Part shown: in pieces, positions 8,471 through 16,713 of the stretch | Layout: each line of letters starts with the position of its first letter | Numbering within the stretch: the first letter of the stretch is position 1 | Assembly (NCBI RefSeq): GCF_024172165.1 | Contig: NZ_JAMZEB010000002.1 | Coordinates: 3,927,501 to 3,991,500, forward strand | Source: Nonomuraea thailandensis | Lineage (GTDB): Bacteria; Actinomycetota; Actinomycetes; Streptosporangiales; Streptosporangiaceae | DNA length: 64,000 bases | Reading direction: 5' to 3' | The notes under the pieces: model-generated | Seen by the model: the letters and a program-made list of their open reading frames with translations, nothing else | Databases searched by the model: none | Told to the model about the DNA's origin: nothing | Position numbers and translations under genes: made by a program

Positions 8471-9070
8471 ATGACCGGTTCATCCGCCGCCGCGAGCGCG
8501 TCGTCCGCAGGGGCCGTACGGCCGCATTCCGACGGGTTTCGGCTGGGCAACGACGTTCTCGCGTTCCGCTTCGTCGCCACGCTCTCGGAGCGCCGCGGCG
8601 ACCCGGTCGAGCGCATCCCTACCCCGGAACGGCTGCGGGCCTGGTTGCTGGCCAATTCCCTCGGCAAGCAGGACATGCCGGTGTCCGAGTCGCTTCTGAA
8701 GGAGGCACGCGAGCTGCGCGAGGCCATTCATCGATCGGGTGTCGCCATCGCGGACGGCGGCGCGCCTGATCCGGCTGCCGAGAGGCTGCTCAACCGCTGG
8801 AACGCCCGTCACCGGCCACCGCTGGAGCTCGACGGCGGTGTGGCGCGGTGGCGTCTGCCCGACGCCGACCCGGCGCGGGCCGCGCTCGCCATCGTGGCCT
8901 TCGACGCTGTCGCGACGCTCGGCGGGCACGCCGGCGGCGTGATCAAGCGGTGTGAGCAGGCGACGTGTGACGGGCTTTTCGTGGATACGAGCCGGGGTGG
9001 GCGGCGGCGCTGGTGCTCCATGGCGACCTGCGGCAACAAGGTGAAGAAGGCCAACCTCAAGCGGAGCTGA
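8471..9070 (+). CDS. CGNR zinc-finger (ABATE) transcriptional regulator
   Basis: 199-residue protein of the ABATE/CGNR family. The N-terminal region (FRLGNDVLAFRFVATLSERR, LLANSLGKQDMPVSESLLKEARELREAI) is the ligand-binding-like ABATE domain. The C-terminal end carries the zinc ribbon: CEQATC, nine residues of spacer, then RRRWCSMATCGNKVKKANLK, containing the name-giving CGNR-type block (here CGNK). Such proteins are regulators found next to the enzymes they control. The divergent hydrolase at 7421-8356 is the obvious candidate target, sharing the 114-nt control region. ATG 8471 was chosen because upstream in-frame sequence lies in the divergent promoter region. Ligand unknown. Confidence 0.88.
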   Translation: MTGSSAAASASSAGAVRPHSDGFRLGNDVLAFRFVATLSERRGDPVERIPTPERLRAWLLANSLGKQDMPVSESLLKEARELREAIHRSGVAIADGGAPDPAAERLLNRWNARHRPPLELDGGVARWRLPDADPARAALAIVAFDAVATLGGHAGGVIKRCEQATCDGLFVDTSRGGRRRWCSMATCGNKVKKANLKRS

Positions 9071-9154
9071 CCATCCCGCCGAAGGAGCCGGGCCGGGTAC
9101 GGCTCAGAGTCCCCCGAACCGCACCCGGCTGATCGTTGGCCGACGCGTCCTACA

Positions 9155-9270
9155 TCAGTGGCGAGGCTTCTTGATCATGACAGTGGTCTGGAGAGCGAGG
9201 TCCGCCGATGAGGCGCCGACCCACAGGGTGCGGGCCCCTGCTTCCATGAGCCACTTCTGGTGAGCCGGAT
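9155..9270 (-). pseudogene. GH3 beta-glucosidase C-terminal remnant
   Basis: Read on the minus strand, this stretch encodes YRDPAHQKWLMEAGARTLWV followed by GASSADLALQTTVMIKKPRH and a TGA at 9155-9157. That is the signature end of the fibronectin-like C-terminal domain of GH3 beta-glucosidases (WDPxxxxWxxExG, VGxSSxDI). No start or catalytic domain is present upstream of about 9270. The rest of 9071-9417 shows nothing else I recognise. Confidence 0.5.
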
Positions 9271-9417
9271 CGCGATAGTGGGAACCGATGAGGTGCCGTG
9301 ACCCTGGGGTCCTGACGATCGGCTCACGATTGTTGGAACCAATTTCTCGCGGTTGTTGGCACCGGGAGTTGGTTCTCAGGCTTTCTGGAACCGATTCCCA
9401 TGATCGACGGACAGTAG

Positions 9418-9678
9418 TTGTTCGTGTCGCTTCCGTATCCGCTGAGCATGGAGGTCTCGTGCCCGCTGAATGATGTGCCCGCGCTGACGCTCTCCTCCAG
9501 CGCGCACGCGGTGAACGCGGACCTGCTGGCCGGGCCGGTCGAGGTCGTGGTCGAATGGAGCGAGGACGGGCAGAGCTGGGTGGAAGGCCCTGACGCCCGG
9601 TTTCTACGGATCAAGCGCCGTGGTGACGGTACCGACCGGGCCGGGCTGGAGCGGTACGAGCTGCCTGGGTACGTGTAG
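9418..9678 (+). pseudogene. prophage tail protein (Gp37-like), N-terminal fragment
   Basis: 86-codon frame encoding CPLNDVPALTLSSSAHAVNA, LLAGPVEVVVEWSEDGQSW, ARFLRIKRRGDGTDRAG and ERYELPGYV before a TAG at 9676-9678. In siphovirus ReqiPepy6 Gp37-like tail proteins this region continues as GYxWQLRK; here the Trp codon is TAG, and LRKLILF follows directly in the same frame. The rest of the protein resumes in another frame by 9720. The fragment also matches residues about 92-150 of the hybrid ORF at 12792-13319, so two related copies exist. It is a decayed 5' part of the tail gene, truncated upstream. Confidence 0.6.
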
Positions 9679-9719
9679 CAGCTCCGCAAGCTGATCTTGT
9701 TCCGGGAACGGCGCCGCTG

Positions 9720-12101
9720 GTGGACGGCAAGCGGGCCTTCTTGAGCTCGACCCCGGGCGCGATCCTGGCCACGTTCCTGCAAGAGGGGCAGGCGCGCGGC
9801 GCGGCGGCCGGCTTCTCGTGGGACTTCACCCCGGCCCACGACAGCGCCGGACAGCCGTGGGCGAAGATCTTGACGATCTACTACCAGCCGGGCATCGACG
9901 CGCTGACGACGCTGATCAACCTGGCCGAACAGGGCACGCTCGATTTCCGCATGGCCGGACGGACGTTGCAGGCGTACAACGCCGACACCGAGCTGGGGCG
10001 GGACCTGACCAGCGGTAGCGGGCCGGTTGACCTGCGGTCCGGCCGTGACGTGGTCGCCGCTCCCGACATCGGCACCTACGAAGATGCGGCCACGTCGGCG
10101 CTCGTGGTGGGCGATGACGGGTTCCGCATGTCGTTGACGAACGGGGCCGCCGAAGCTCCCTGGGGCCGGTGGGAAACCTACATCGGTCAAGGTGGCGTGA
10201 GCGATCCGGGTACGGCGCAGCTCCTGGCCGAAGCGGTGCTGTTGCGGGCCGGGCACGAGCAGGTGCAGCGGACCCGGCAGATCACTCCGCACACCGCGCG
10301 GTGGCTGCCGTGGCGAGACTACCGGCCCGGCGATCGGATCCTCGCGCCGGACGAGGCCGGGGCCATGGAGAGCCTGCGGGTCCGGCAGATGACCGTCACC
10401 CGGGACGAGAAGGGCGTCCTCGGCGGCAACCTCGTGCTCAACGATCGCCTGTTGGAAAGGGACCTGCGGCTGGCTCGCCGCACGGCCGGCATCGTCGGCG
10501 GGAGTACGGCCGAGGGCGGGTCGGGTGCGCGGCCCGCGCCGGAGTCGCCGACGCCGCGCACCCCCGCCGCCCCGGCCGGGCTGATCGTGAACCCGCTGGC
10601 TTACATCGACGAGCACGGCCTGCCGCGCGGACAGGTGACCGTCACGTGGGGCGCGGTCACCACCGCCGTCAACGCCGTCGCGCTCACCGTGGGCGGCTAC
10701 GAGCTGTTCATGCGCGTCAACAAGGTCGGGGCGCCGTGGTTCCTGGTGGCCGTGACGGAGGCCGCCGACACCAGCGCCACCTACTCGCCGCTGGTGGTCG
10801 GCTGGCAGTACCAGTTCAAGGTCCGCGCCGTGAACCTGGGCAAGAAAGGCCTGTTCTCCAGCTCGGCCGCTGTGACGATCCCGGACGACGCGGACGCCCC
10901 GCCCGTGCCGGCTGCCCCGGCGCTGGAGTCTCGTCTCGGCGTCGTCCACGTGACATGGGATGGTCTCGGGGTCGGCGGTGCGCCGATGCCGGCCGACCTC
11001 CACAGGGTGCTCGTCTGGATGCAGGACCCGCTCGCGCCGGGCTGGCAGGAGATCGGGGCGCTCGACGCGGCCGGGTCGCTCGTCGTTCCCGGCCTTCCGT
11101 GCGACCTGGACCGGGAGTTCTCGTTCACGAGCGTCGACCGGTCCGGTAACAGCTCGGCCCGGTCGGCGAGCGTGACGATCGCCGCGGTGCGGCTCGTCGA
11201 GGGCGACGCGGCCGACGAGTCGATCACTACCGGCGCCATCGTGGCCAACGCGATCACCGCGGCGCAGATCGCGACCGGGCAGATCCAGGCCGGGCACATC
11301 GCCGCCAACCAGATCACGGCGGCGAAGCTGGAGGCCGTCCTCACCCTGGCCACCCGCATCGTCGCGGGAGCCGCCACCGGGGCCAGAGTCGAGCTCAACG
11401 CTGACGGGCTGGAGGCGTACAACAACTCCAGCGTGCAGACCGTGTCGATCTCGTCCGCGTCCGGCGCCGTCAGCATCGTCGGCCAGCTCGCGACCGGCGT
11501 GACCGGCCGCCGCATCATCGTCAACCCGGCCGGGGCGGCTGATCCGGAGATCAGGCTCATGCCGGGGACCGGCGCGAACTCGGCCCGCATCTGGACCGAC
11601 ACCGACGCGGCGATCCGGCTGAACTCCGACAACAGCCCTGACGGCACCCGCCGCTCGGAGGTGATCCAGCGCGGCGACGAGTGGCGCATGCACATGGTGC
11701 AGACCGCCGATGGGCTGGCCGGCGGCGGCTACATGTTCGCGCAGCCTGATGAGCTCGAGGTCGGCTACAACGACATCGGCGGCAACCTCAACCGGTTCCG
11801 CTTCTCCGCCGCGAGCACCGAGTTCATCGGCAAGTGGTCGTACGGCACGTCGGGCGCGGGTTTGATCATGCGGGCGGTGTCGCTGTCAGGCGGGTCGGCC
11901 TACAACGTGACGTGGGGCGGGCCGATCATGCAGACCACCCCGAGGGTGGTGTTCACGCCCGACAACCCGATCCCCGACCGGCTGCACTTCTACGTGCGCA
12001 ACCCCGGCACGAGCGGGTTCGAGCTGACGTCGAACGAATCAGGTCTGAGCACGCCTACGGTGTTCGTGGTGCTGCTGAACCTGTGGGCCTGGCGCATGTG
12101 A
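9720..12101 (+). CDS. prophage minor tail protein (ReqiPepy6 Gp37-like/tip-attachment type), 5'-disrupted
   Basis: 793-residue frame, likely the continuation of the gene started at 9418. N-terminal part (residues 1-260): VDGKRAFLSSTPGAILATFL, DSAGQPWAKILTIYYQPGID, LPWRDYRPGDRILAPDEAGA and ESLRVRQMTVTRD, typical of actinophage Gp37-like baseplate/tail proteins. Residues about 280-490 hold two Fn3-like beta domains separated by Pro/Ala linkers. Residues about 500-545 contain the ITAAQIATGQIQAGHIAANQ coiled segment seen before tail-fibre domains, and the C-terminus is beta-rich with Gly/Asn. GTG 9720 has no ribosome binding site, and the true N-terminus is separated by a stop and a frameshift, so this is probably non-functional. 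No capsid, terminase or lysis genes are nearby: an isolated prophage remnant. Confidence 0.65.
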   Translation: MDGKRAFLSSTPGAILATFLQEGQARGAAAGFSWDFTPAHDSAGQPWAKILTIYYQPGIDALTTLINLAEQGTLDFRMAGRTLQAYNADTELGRDLTSGSGPVDLRSGRDVVAAPDIGTYEDAATSALVVGDDGFRMSLTNGAAEAPWGRWETYIGQGGVSDPGTAQLLAEAVLLRAGHEQVQRTRQITPHTARWLPWRDYRPGDRILAPDEAGAMESLRVRQMTVTRDEKGVLGGNLVLNDRLLERDLRLARRTAGIVGGSTAEGGSGARPAPESPTPRTPAAPAGLIVNPLAYIDEHGLPRGQVTVTWGAVTTAVNAVALTVGGYELFMRVNKVGAPWFLVAVTEAADTSATYSPLVVGWQYQFKVRAVNLGKKGLFSSSAAVTIPDDADAPPVPAAPALESRLGVVHVTWDGLGVGGAPMPADLHRVLVWMQDPLAPGWQEIGALDAAGSLVVPGLPCDLDREFSFTSVDRSGNSSARSASVTIAAVRLVEGDAADESITTGAIVANAITAAQIATGQIQAGHIAANQITAAKLEAVLTLATRIVAGAATGARVELNADGLEAYNNSSVQTVSISSASGAVSIVGQLATGVTGRRIIVNPAGAADPEIRLMPGTGANSARIWTDTDAAIRLNSDNSPDGTRRSEVIQRGDEWRMHMVQTADGLAGGGYMFAQPDELEVGYNDIGGNLNRFRFSAASTEFIGKWSYGTSGAGLIMRAVSLSGGSAYNVTWGGPIMQTTPRVVFTPDNPIPDRLHFYVRNPGTSGFELTSNESGLSTPTVFVVLLNLWAWRM

Positions 12102-12130
12102 CGAATATCGTGTCCCTGGTTCTGGGACGG

Positions 12131-12763
12131 TCATGGATCGACAAGATCCGTCGCTTCGACGTTGAGAGGTTTTGCCTCGCGTATCTCATTATCATCCCGC
12201 GACATGGATCGAGCGCGCCCGTTTCGGCGGGACGTCCTGGCGTCAGGGGTCTTGAAGGCAGTAGCCAGGAAGTCGTTGAGCGTATCGGCGGGCATTCGCT
12301 TGGCTTCGCCTGCAAGAGACTCCAGTATTCTGAACAGCCACGCTCCTTCGGTGCCCCGAATCTCTCTTTCTCGTAGCACGTAGGGTTCAAGGGCGCCCCA
12401 AACCTGAACCACCCGCCGGTAGAGGAGCGTCATCGTGGCTCTCTTGTCGACGACCCTCATGGCTATCAGCGACGCGAAGGTCTGAAAGTAGTAAGCCACG
12501 CTGTACACAGCTTCCTTGGCGTCCTCCGGTAGCCCTGATATGCCCAGGCGTGGATCATGTTGAGCGCAGAGATCGTTGCAGACGTAATAGTAATCCTCGT
12601 TGAACTTGAGTGATCGGAACTCGGTAAGCAGATCGATTACTACTGGTATGTGGTTTGCGTGCTCGGCTGTCCGAATCTGCCTCAAGGCGAAGATCCCTGA
12701 GATGGCCACTGCGGTCACGGACACAAATAGGGCGACGAGATTGAGCAGCAGCGAACTGTCCAC
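12131..12763 (-). CDS. DUF4760-like membrane-anchored protein
   Basis: About 210 residues from GTG 12763; the frame is open further upstream to 12886 but would overlap the divergent phage ORF, and ATG 12823 is an alternative. One N-terminal transmembrane helix (LLLNLVALFVSVTAVAISGI) is followed by a cytosolic helical region with ALRQIRTAEHANHIPVVIDL, then LLTEFRSLKFNEDYYYVCND, SVAYYFQTFASLIAMRVV and LYRRVVQVWGALEPYVLRER. This matches the actinobacterial DUF4760-type family of unknown function. The gene lies antisense between two prophage tail remnants, so it may be a prophage cargo gene (inference). Function unknown. Confidence 0.6.
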   Translation of the reverse strand: MDSSLLLNLVALFVSVTAVAISGIFALRQIRTAEHANHIPVVIDLLTEFRSLKFNEDYYYVCNDLCAQHDPRLGISGLPEDAKEAVYSVAYYFQTFASLIAMRVVDKRATMTLLYRRVVQVWGALEPYVLREREIRGTEGAWLFRILESLAGEAKRMPADTLNDFLATAFKTPDARTSRRNGRARSMSRDDNEIREAKPLNVEATDLVDP

Positions 12764-12791
12764 AATTGCAGGTTGATGTGTCGGGCCCTGT

Positions 12792-13319
12792 TTGGCAAGA
12801 GCCCTGGAAAGAAGAGGCGGCATGCGTCGATGGCAGATCACACGCGTACGCGAGGTCGTCAACGAGCACGAGAACGCCTGGCTCATCCACTACGACCCGT
12901 TCGACGGCACCCTACGCGACGCATTCGTCGCATGGGTGCCGAAGGAGGCAATCGAGTGGCGAGCGGCGGAGTTCGGCCTGACCACTGTCGATGAGGCACT
13001 GGAGGTACAGCTGTACCTGCCGCTGCTTGGACCTGGCCAGGCGGCTGGGACCTACGGGCTGCGTCTCGGTCTGCTCAGGCAGCATCTTGGGTTCGAGGCC
13101 GCGCTGCCGCTGAACGACATTCCGTCGCTGCGGCTGATGCACTCGACGCGCGCGGCCGGCGCGCAGTGGCTGGCGCAGCCGTGTGAGATCGCGATCGAGT
13201 GGTCCGCGGGCGGGGCGTGGACGGAGCCGCTGGGGGCCGATTCCTACGGATCAAGCGCGGTTCGGACGCGAGCGATCCGCCTCGCCCCGTGGGGCCTGGC
13301 TTTTCTTGATCCCGTCTAA
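12792..13319 (+). pseudogene. hybrid prophage ORF: upstream tail gene joined to a Gp37-like fragment
   Basis: 175-codon frame. Residues 1-75 (WQITRVREVVNEHENAWLIH, YDPFDGTLRDAFVAWVPKEA) look like one small phage gene. Residues about 92-135 (LPLNDIPSLRLMHSTRAAGA, LAQPCEIAIEWSAGGAW) are homologous to the Gp37-like fragment at 9418-9678. After WTEPLGA the conserved peptide RFLRIKR lies in a different frame (DNA at 13239-13258 matches 9600-9619 almost exactly), so a frameshift has occurred before the stop at 13317. The ORF appears to be a deletion fusion and not a working gene. 13320-13858 beyond it contains no gene I can support. Confidence 0.55.
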
Positions 13320-13858
13320 TCTGCGGGTCGCTCATGTTCCATTCGGGAGACCGAAGGGAAACCGGCAGTCTGGGACGCTCGATGCCGGTCTGAGGCGGAC
13401 GCTCACGCTCTCCGAGGGGTCAGGGCCGACTCGGTCGCGGGGACCCCTGCCGTCCACCACCGGACTCCGGCAGGGGGAGGCAACCCGGTAGTCATACTGA
13501 AACCGCACCTCCTCCTGTCATGGCCTCAGGAGCGAATCTGTTGGATGCCCTCGATGATTGTCGGGTCAATGTTCAGATGGCTTCGAGGGCCTTCAGAAGC
13601 AGTGCGGCCAGGGGCCGAGAAGGTTGGATTCAGCCTCATGGCTTTGCGGAGCCTCGGCGTAGGCCAGGTGTAGCACGCTTGTTGCCCTGAAACTTTCAGT
13701 GCGTTTCCGAATGAACGATGCGCTACGTGCCAGCAAGAGGGGCCCGGGTCGCCGCTTATCCGGAACAGAGGAGCGGGCCACGCCTTGACGGCACCTGCAC
13801 GCCTCGTATTTGCTCCGTCACACCACCACCCATCGGCGGAGGGCAGGCGCGAAAGCTA

Positions 13859-13872
13859 TGTTAGCGCTAACA
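13859..13872. promoter_or_regulatory. LacI-family operator
   Basis: TGTTAGCGCTAACA is a perfect 14-bp palindrome centred on the CG step typical of LacI/GalR-family operators. It lies 124 nt before the CBM2 feruloyl-esterase gene at 13996, suggesting sugar-responsive repression by a regulator encoded elsewhere. Confidence 0.75.
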
Positions 13873-13995
13873 CGATTATCCGTCACGCCTTCCAACTGCC
13901 ACCAGGTCTGCACGGATGAGAGGACTGATCAACCTCATGTCGACGCTATCCGAGGCCCTGGCACCGCCCCTCTCGGCGGAGCCACAGGCAGGTGA

Positions 13996-15837
13996 GTGAT
14001 GTTGCGGGGTAAATCCATCTTCGCCGCTGTCACGGTCGCGGCGCTTCTCGTGATGGCCACCGATGGTACGGCGCTGAGCAGCAGCGAGACCACGTCACGC
14101 GCGGCAAGCGCCGCCGCGGCGACGCCAGGCTGCGGCAAGACCCCAACGCTCAGAAGCGGCACGCAGTCGATTCAGAGCAGTGGCCGGACCCGCTCCTTCA
14201 TCTTGAGAATTCCCGACAACTACAACAACAACAACCCCTACCGGTTGATCTTCGGGTTCCACTGGAGAGGCGGCACCGCCAACGACGTCGACTCAGGCGG
14301 GACCAGCGGATTCACCTGGTCTTACTACGGGCTCAGGCAACTGGCGAACAACACCGCGATCTTCGTCGCCCCCCAGGGCCTGAACAACGGCTGGGCCAAT
14401 TCCGGCGGCGAAGACCTGACCTTCGTCGACGACATGATCAGGCTGATCGAAGCAGACCTGTGTGTCGACACCACGCAGCGGTTCGCCGGAGGTTTCAGCT
14501 ACGGCGGCGGCATGAGCTACGCCCTGGCCTGCGCCCGGGCGACGGTCTTCCGCGCGGTCGCCGTCTACTCCGGCGCACAGCTCAGCGGATGCAGCGGCGG
14601 CACCCAACCCATCGCCTACATCGGGCTACACGGCCTCAGGGACAACGTACTCAACATCTCGCTGGGCCGGTCCCTGCGCGACACGTTCGTCAGGAACAAC
14701 GGTTGCACTCCCCAAAACCCGCCCGAGCCGGCACAAGGCAGCGTGACTCACATCGTCACCGCCTACTCGGGATGCCGATCCGGGTACCCGGTCGTATGGG
14801 CGGCGTTCGACGGGGGTCATGCCCCCGGTCCAGTGGATGGGTCCACCGCCGACGACGGCGCACGGACCTGGACCAAGGGAGTGGTGTGGAACTTCTTCAA
14901 CCAGTTCCAGGGCACGAACGACACCACTCCGCCGACCACTCCGGGCGCTCCCGCCGCCTCCAACGTGACCGCTACCGGCGCCACCATGACCTGGACGGCA
15001 TCCACCGACCAGGGCGGCTCCGGCCTGGCCGGTTACAACGTCTACCGCGCAACGGGCGCCACCGACCCGCTACTCGGCCAGTCCACCACCAACTCGATCA
15101 CCCTGACCGGGCTGACCGCCAACACTCAGTACCAGGTCTACGTACGAGCACGGGACGGCGCGGGCAACCTGTCGGCCAACTCCGCGTTCGTCACGTTCAC
15201 CACGACATCCACCGGCGGCGACACCACACCACCCACCGCCCCGGCCGGGCTGGCGGTCTCCGGCGCCACCGCCGGCAGCATCAACCTGTCCTGGGCCGCT
15301 TCCACTGACGACGTCGGGGTGACCGGCTATGACATCCTGCGCGCACCCGGGGCCACCGGCGGCACCTTCGCCCAGGCCGGCACCTCGGCCACGACCTCGT
15401 TCAGCGACACGGGCCTGACCCCGAGCACCACCTACCGTTACCAGGTCCGCGCGCGGGATGCCGCCGGCAACCTCTCGCCGGTGTCTAACACGGTCCAGGT
15501 CACCACCAGCGGCGGCACCACCGGAACGTGCACAGCCACGCCGACCGTACAGACCCAGTGGGGTGCCGGCTATGTGATCCAGCCGCTGACGATCACCAAT
15601 ACCAGTACCTCGACGATCACCAGTTGGACGGTCACCTTCACGCTCCCAGCCGGGCATACGCTGACCGGCTCGTGGAACGCCACCGTCACCACCAGCGGGC
15701 AGACCGTCACGGCCAAGAGCATGAGCTTCAACGGCACGTTGGCCCCCGGAGCCAGCACCCCCAGCCTCGGCTTCCAGGCCAGCCGTCCCGACGGCAACAC
15801 GGCCCTGCCATCCGGATACACCTGCACCAGCCCGTAA
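13996..15837 (+). CDS. secreted feruloyl esterase (CE1-type) with two Fn3 domains and CBM2
   Basis: 613-residue exported esterase. Signal peptide 1-~40 (ATTSRAASAAAA-type end), then a catalytic domain about 45-305 with CGKTPTLRSGTQ, FILRIPDNYNNNNPYRLIFG, GFHWRGGTANDV, the lipase box GFSYG (Ser168) and His in FDGGHAPGP. This is the tannase/feruloyl esterase-like type D arrangement. Two Fn3 repeats (about 312-405 and 412-505) and a CBM2 (about 515-613) follow. The second Fn3 plus CBM2 is nearly the same as in the esterase at 4933-6486 at both protein and DNA level. Start is GTG 13996 or the overlapping ATG 13999, after AGGCAGG. The LacI-type palindrome upstream suggests induction by plant oligosaccharides. 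It releases ferulate or related acids from arabinoxylan (inference). Confidence 0.88.
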   Translation: MMLRGKSIFAAVTVAALLVMATDGTALSSSETTSRAASAAAATPGCGKTPTLRSGTQSIQSSGRTRSFILRIPDNYNNNNPYRLIFGFHWRGGTANDVDSGGTSGFTWSYYGLRQLANNTAIFVAPQGLNNGWANSGGEDLTFVDDMIRLIEADLCVDTTQRFAGGFSYGGGMSYALACARATVFRAVAVYSGAQLSGCSGGTQPIAYIGLHGLRDNVLNISLGRSLRDTFVRNNGCTPQNPPEPAQGSVTHIVTAYSGCRSGYPVVWAAFDGGHAPGPVDGSTADDGARTWTKGVVWNFFNQFQGTNDTTPPTTPGAPAASNVTATGATMTWTASTDQGGSGLAGYNVYRATGATDPLLGQSTTNSITLTGLTANTQYQVYVRARDGAGNLSANSAFVTFTTTSTGGDTTPPTAPAGLAVSGATAGSINLSWAASTDDVGVTGYDILRAPGATGGTFAQAGTSATTSFSDTGLTPSTTYRYQVRARDAAGNLSPVSNTVQVTTSGGTTGTCTATPTVQTQWGAGYVIQPLTITNTSTSTITSWTVTFTLPAGHTLTGSWNATVTTSGQTVTAKSMSFNGTLAPGASTPSLGFQASRPDGNTALPSGYTCTSP

Positions 15838-15973
15838 ACGATATTCGAGGCCGCCCATGCCAGCACCCGCCGGTATGGGGGGCCCATCGCGAGCAGCGCG
15901 GCATTGCCGCTCAAGTACGGGGGACGATGGACGCGCCCGCTCACCTGACCGCCGGCGCGCCGACCGAGACGGA

Positions 15974-16060
15974 GGTGACACCAAGATCCGCAAATCGCGG
16001 CGCACGCTGGATCTGCCCAAGCTGGCGGTTGAGGCCCTCCGGCAACGCCACACCCGCAAG
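15974..16060 (+). pseudogene. tyrosine recombinase (integrase) remnant
   Basis: The frame encodes GDTKIRKSRRTLDLPKLAVE then ALRQRHTRK, the conserved stretch just before the catalytic core of phage-type tyrosine recombinases (PKTxxSRRTLxLPxxxVExLRxHR). No catalytic R-H-R-Y residues follow. It lies between the second CBM2 esterase and the surface-protein locus, a likely old integration scar. The rest of 15838-16116 shows nothing recognisable. Confidence 0.45.
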
Positions 16061-16116
16061 AATCTCGACGTCCTCGTCCCGATCGCCCATCGGCCGCAAC
16101 CGGCCCGCGAGGTCCG

Positions 16117-16713
16117 TCAGTGCCCGGCGCCCGCGCGGGTGTGGCGCCGGGCGAAGACGATCCAGGCCGCGACGGCGGCCAGCGCCGCGAGGACGATGAC
16201 GCCGACCTTGAGGGGAGTCCCCGTCGCGCCGTCGTCGTCCCCCGCGGTCGTCGCCGCGGCGGCGCCGTTCCGCGCGGGGGCCGTCGCCTGGCTCGTCGGC
16301 TGGTCCGGTGCGGGAAGGGCGGGAACGGCGGGCGTGGCGGCGACCACGCCCGCCTTCACCCGCACCGTCGCCTTCGCCTTGGACGGCTCGGTCGCGGTCA
16401 CGGTGACCCGCCACTCCCCGCTCGGCAGCGGCTCGGCGGAGTGGTAGAGGTTCTGGCCCTCGGGCGCCGACCTGAGCGGCACCGGCCCGAAGGACCGGCC
16501 GTCGGCCGAGGTCGCCTTCAGCGTCGCCGCGACGATCTCCGTGACGGGATGGCCGTCCTTCTTGTATGTCACCAGCACGTTGACGTTGTCGGCGCCGTCT
16601 CCTGTCACCTCCAGCTTGATCGGCCCGCCGTGGGCCGCGGCGGCCGGTGCGCCGAGCACCAGCGCAAGCCCGGCCAGCAGGACGGTGAGGACGTATGCCG
16701 GTGCCTTGTTCAC
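16117..16713 (-). CDS. exported YtkA/CopC-like immunoglobulin-fold protein with C-terminal anchor
   Basis: 198-residue protein starting at GTG 16713, which overlaps the stop of the preceding gene as GTGA (16710-16713). Signal peptide 1-27 (YVLTVLLAGLALVLGAPAAA), mature start AHGGP. A beta-sandwich domain (about 28-125) has KLEVTGDGADNVNVLVTYKK, ATLKATSADGRSFGPVPLRS and SGEWRVTVTATEPSKAKATV, resembling YtkA/FixH- or CopC-like domains. A Pro/Ala/Thr linker follows, then one C-terminal transmembrane helix (LKVGVIVLAALAAVAAWIVF) with a basic tail. The mature protein begins with His, a potential metal ligand as in CopC-like proteins, but no full copper site is visible. It is the last gene of the WxL-like surface operon. 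Confidence 0.65.
   Translation of the reverse strand: MNKAPAYVLTVLLAGLALVLGAPAAAAHGGPIKLEVTGDGADNVNVLVTYKKDGHPVTEIVAATLKATSADGRSFGPVPLRSAPEGQNLYHSAEPLPSGEWRVTVTATEPSKAKATVRVKAGVVAATPAVPALPAPDQPTSQATAPARNGAAAATTAGDDDGATGTPLKVGVIVLAALAAVAAWIVFARRHTRAGAGH

Noticed and set aside
13320..13858. Small ORFs of 60-100 codons in the gap before the feruloyl esterase
   Set aside because: No ribosome binding sites, no recognisable sequence, and irregular composition; probably decayed DNA after the prophage remnant.
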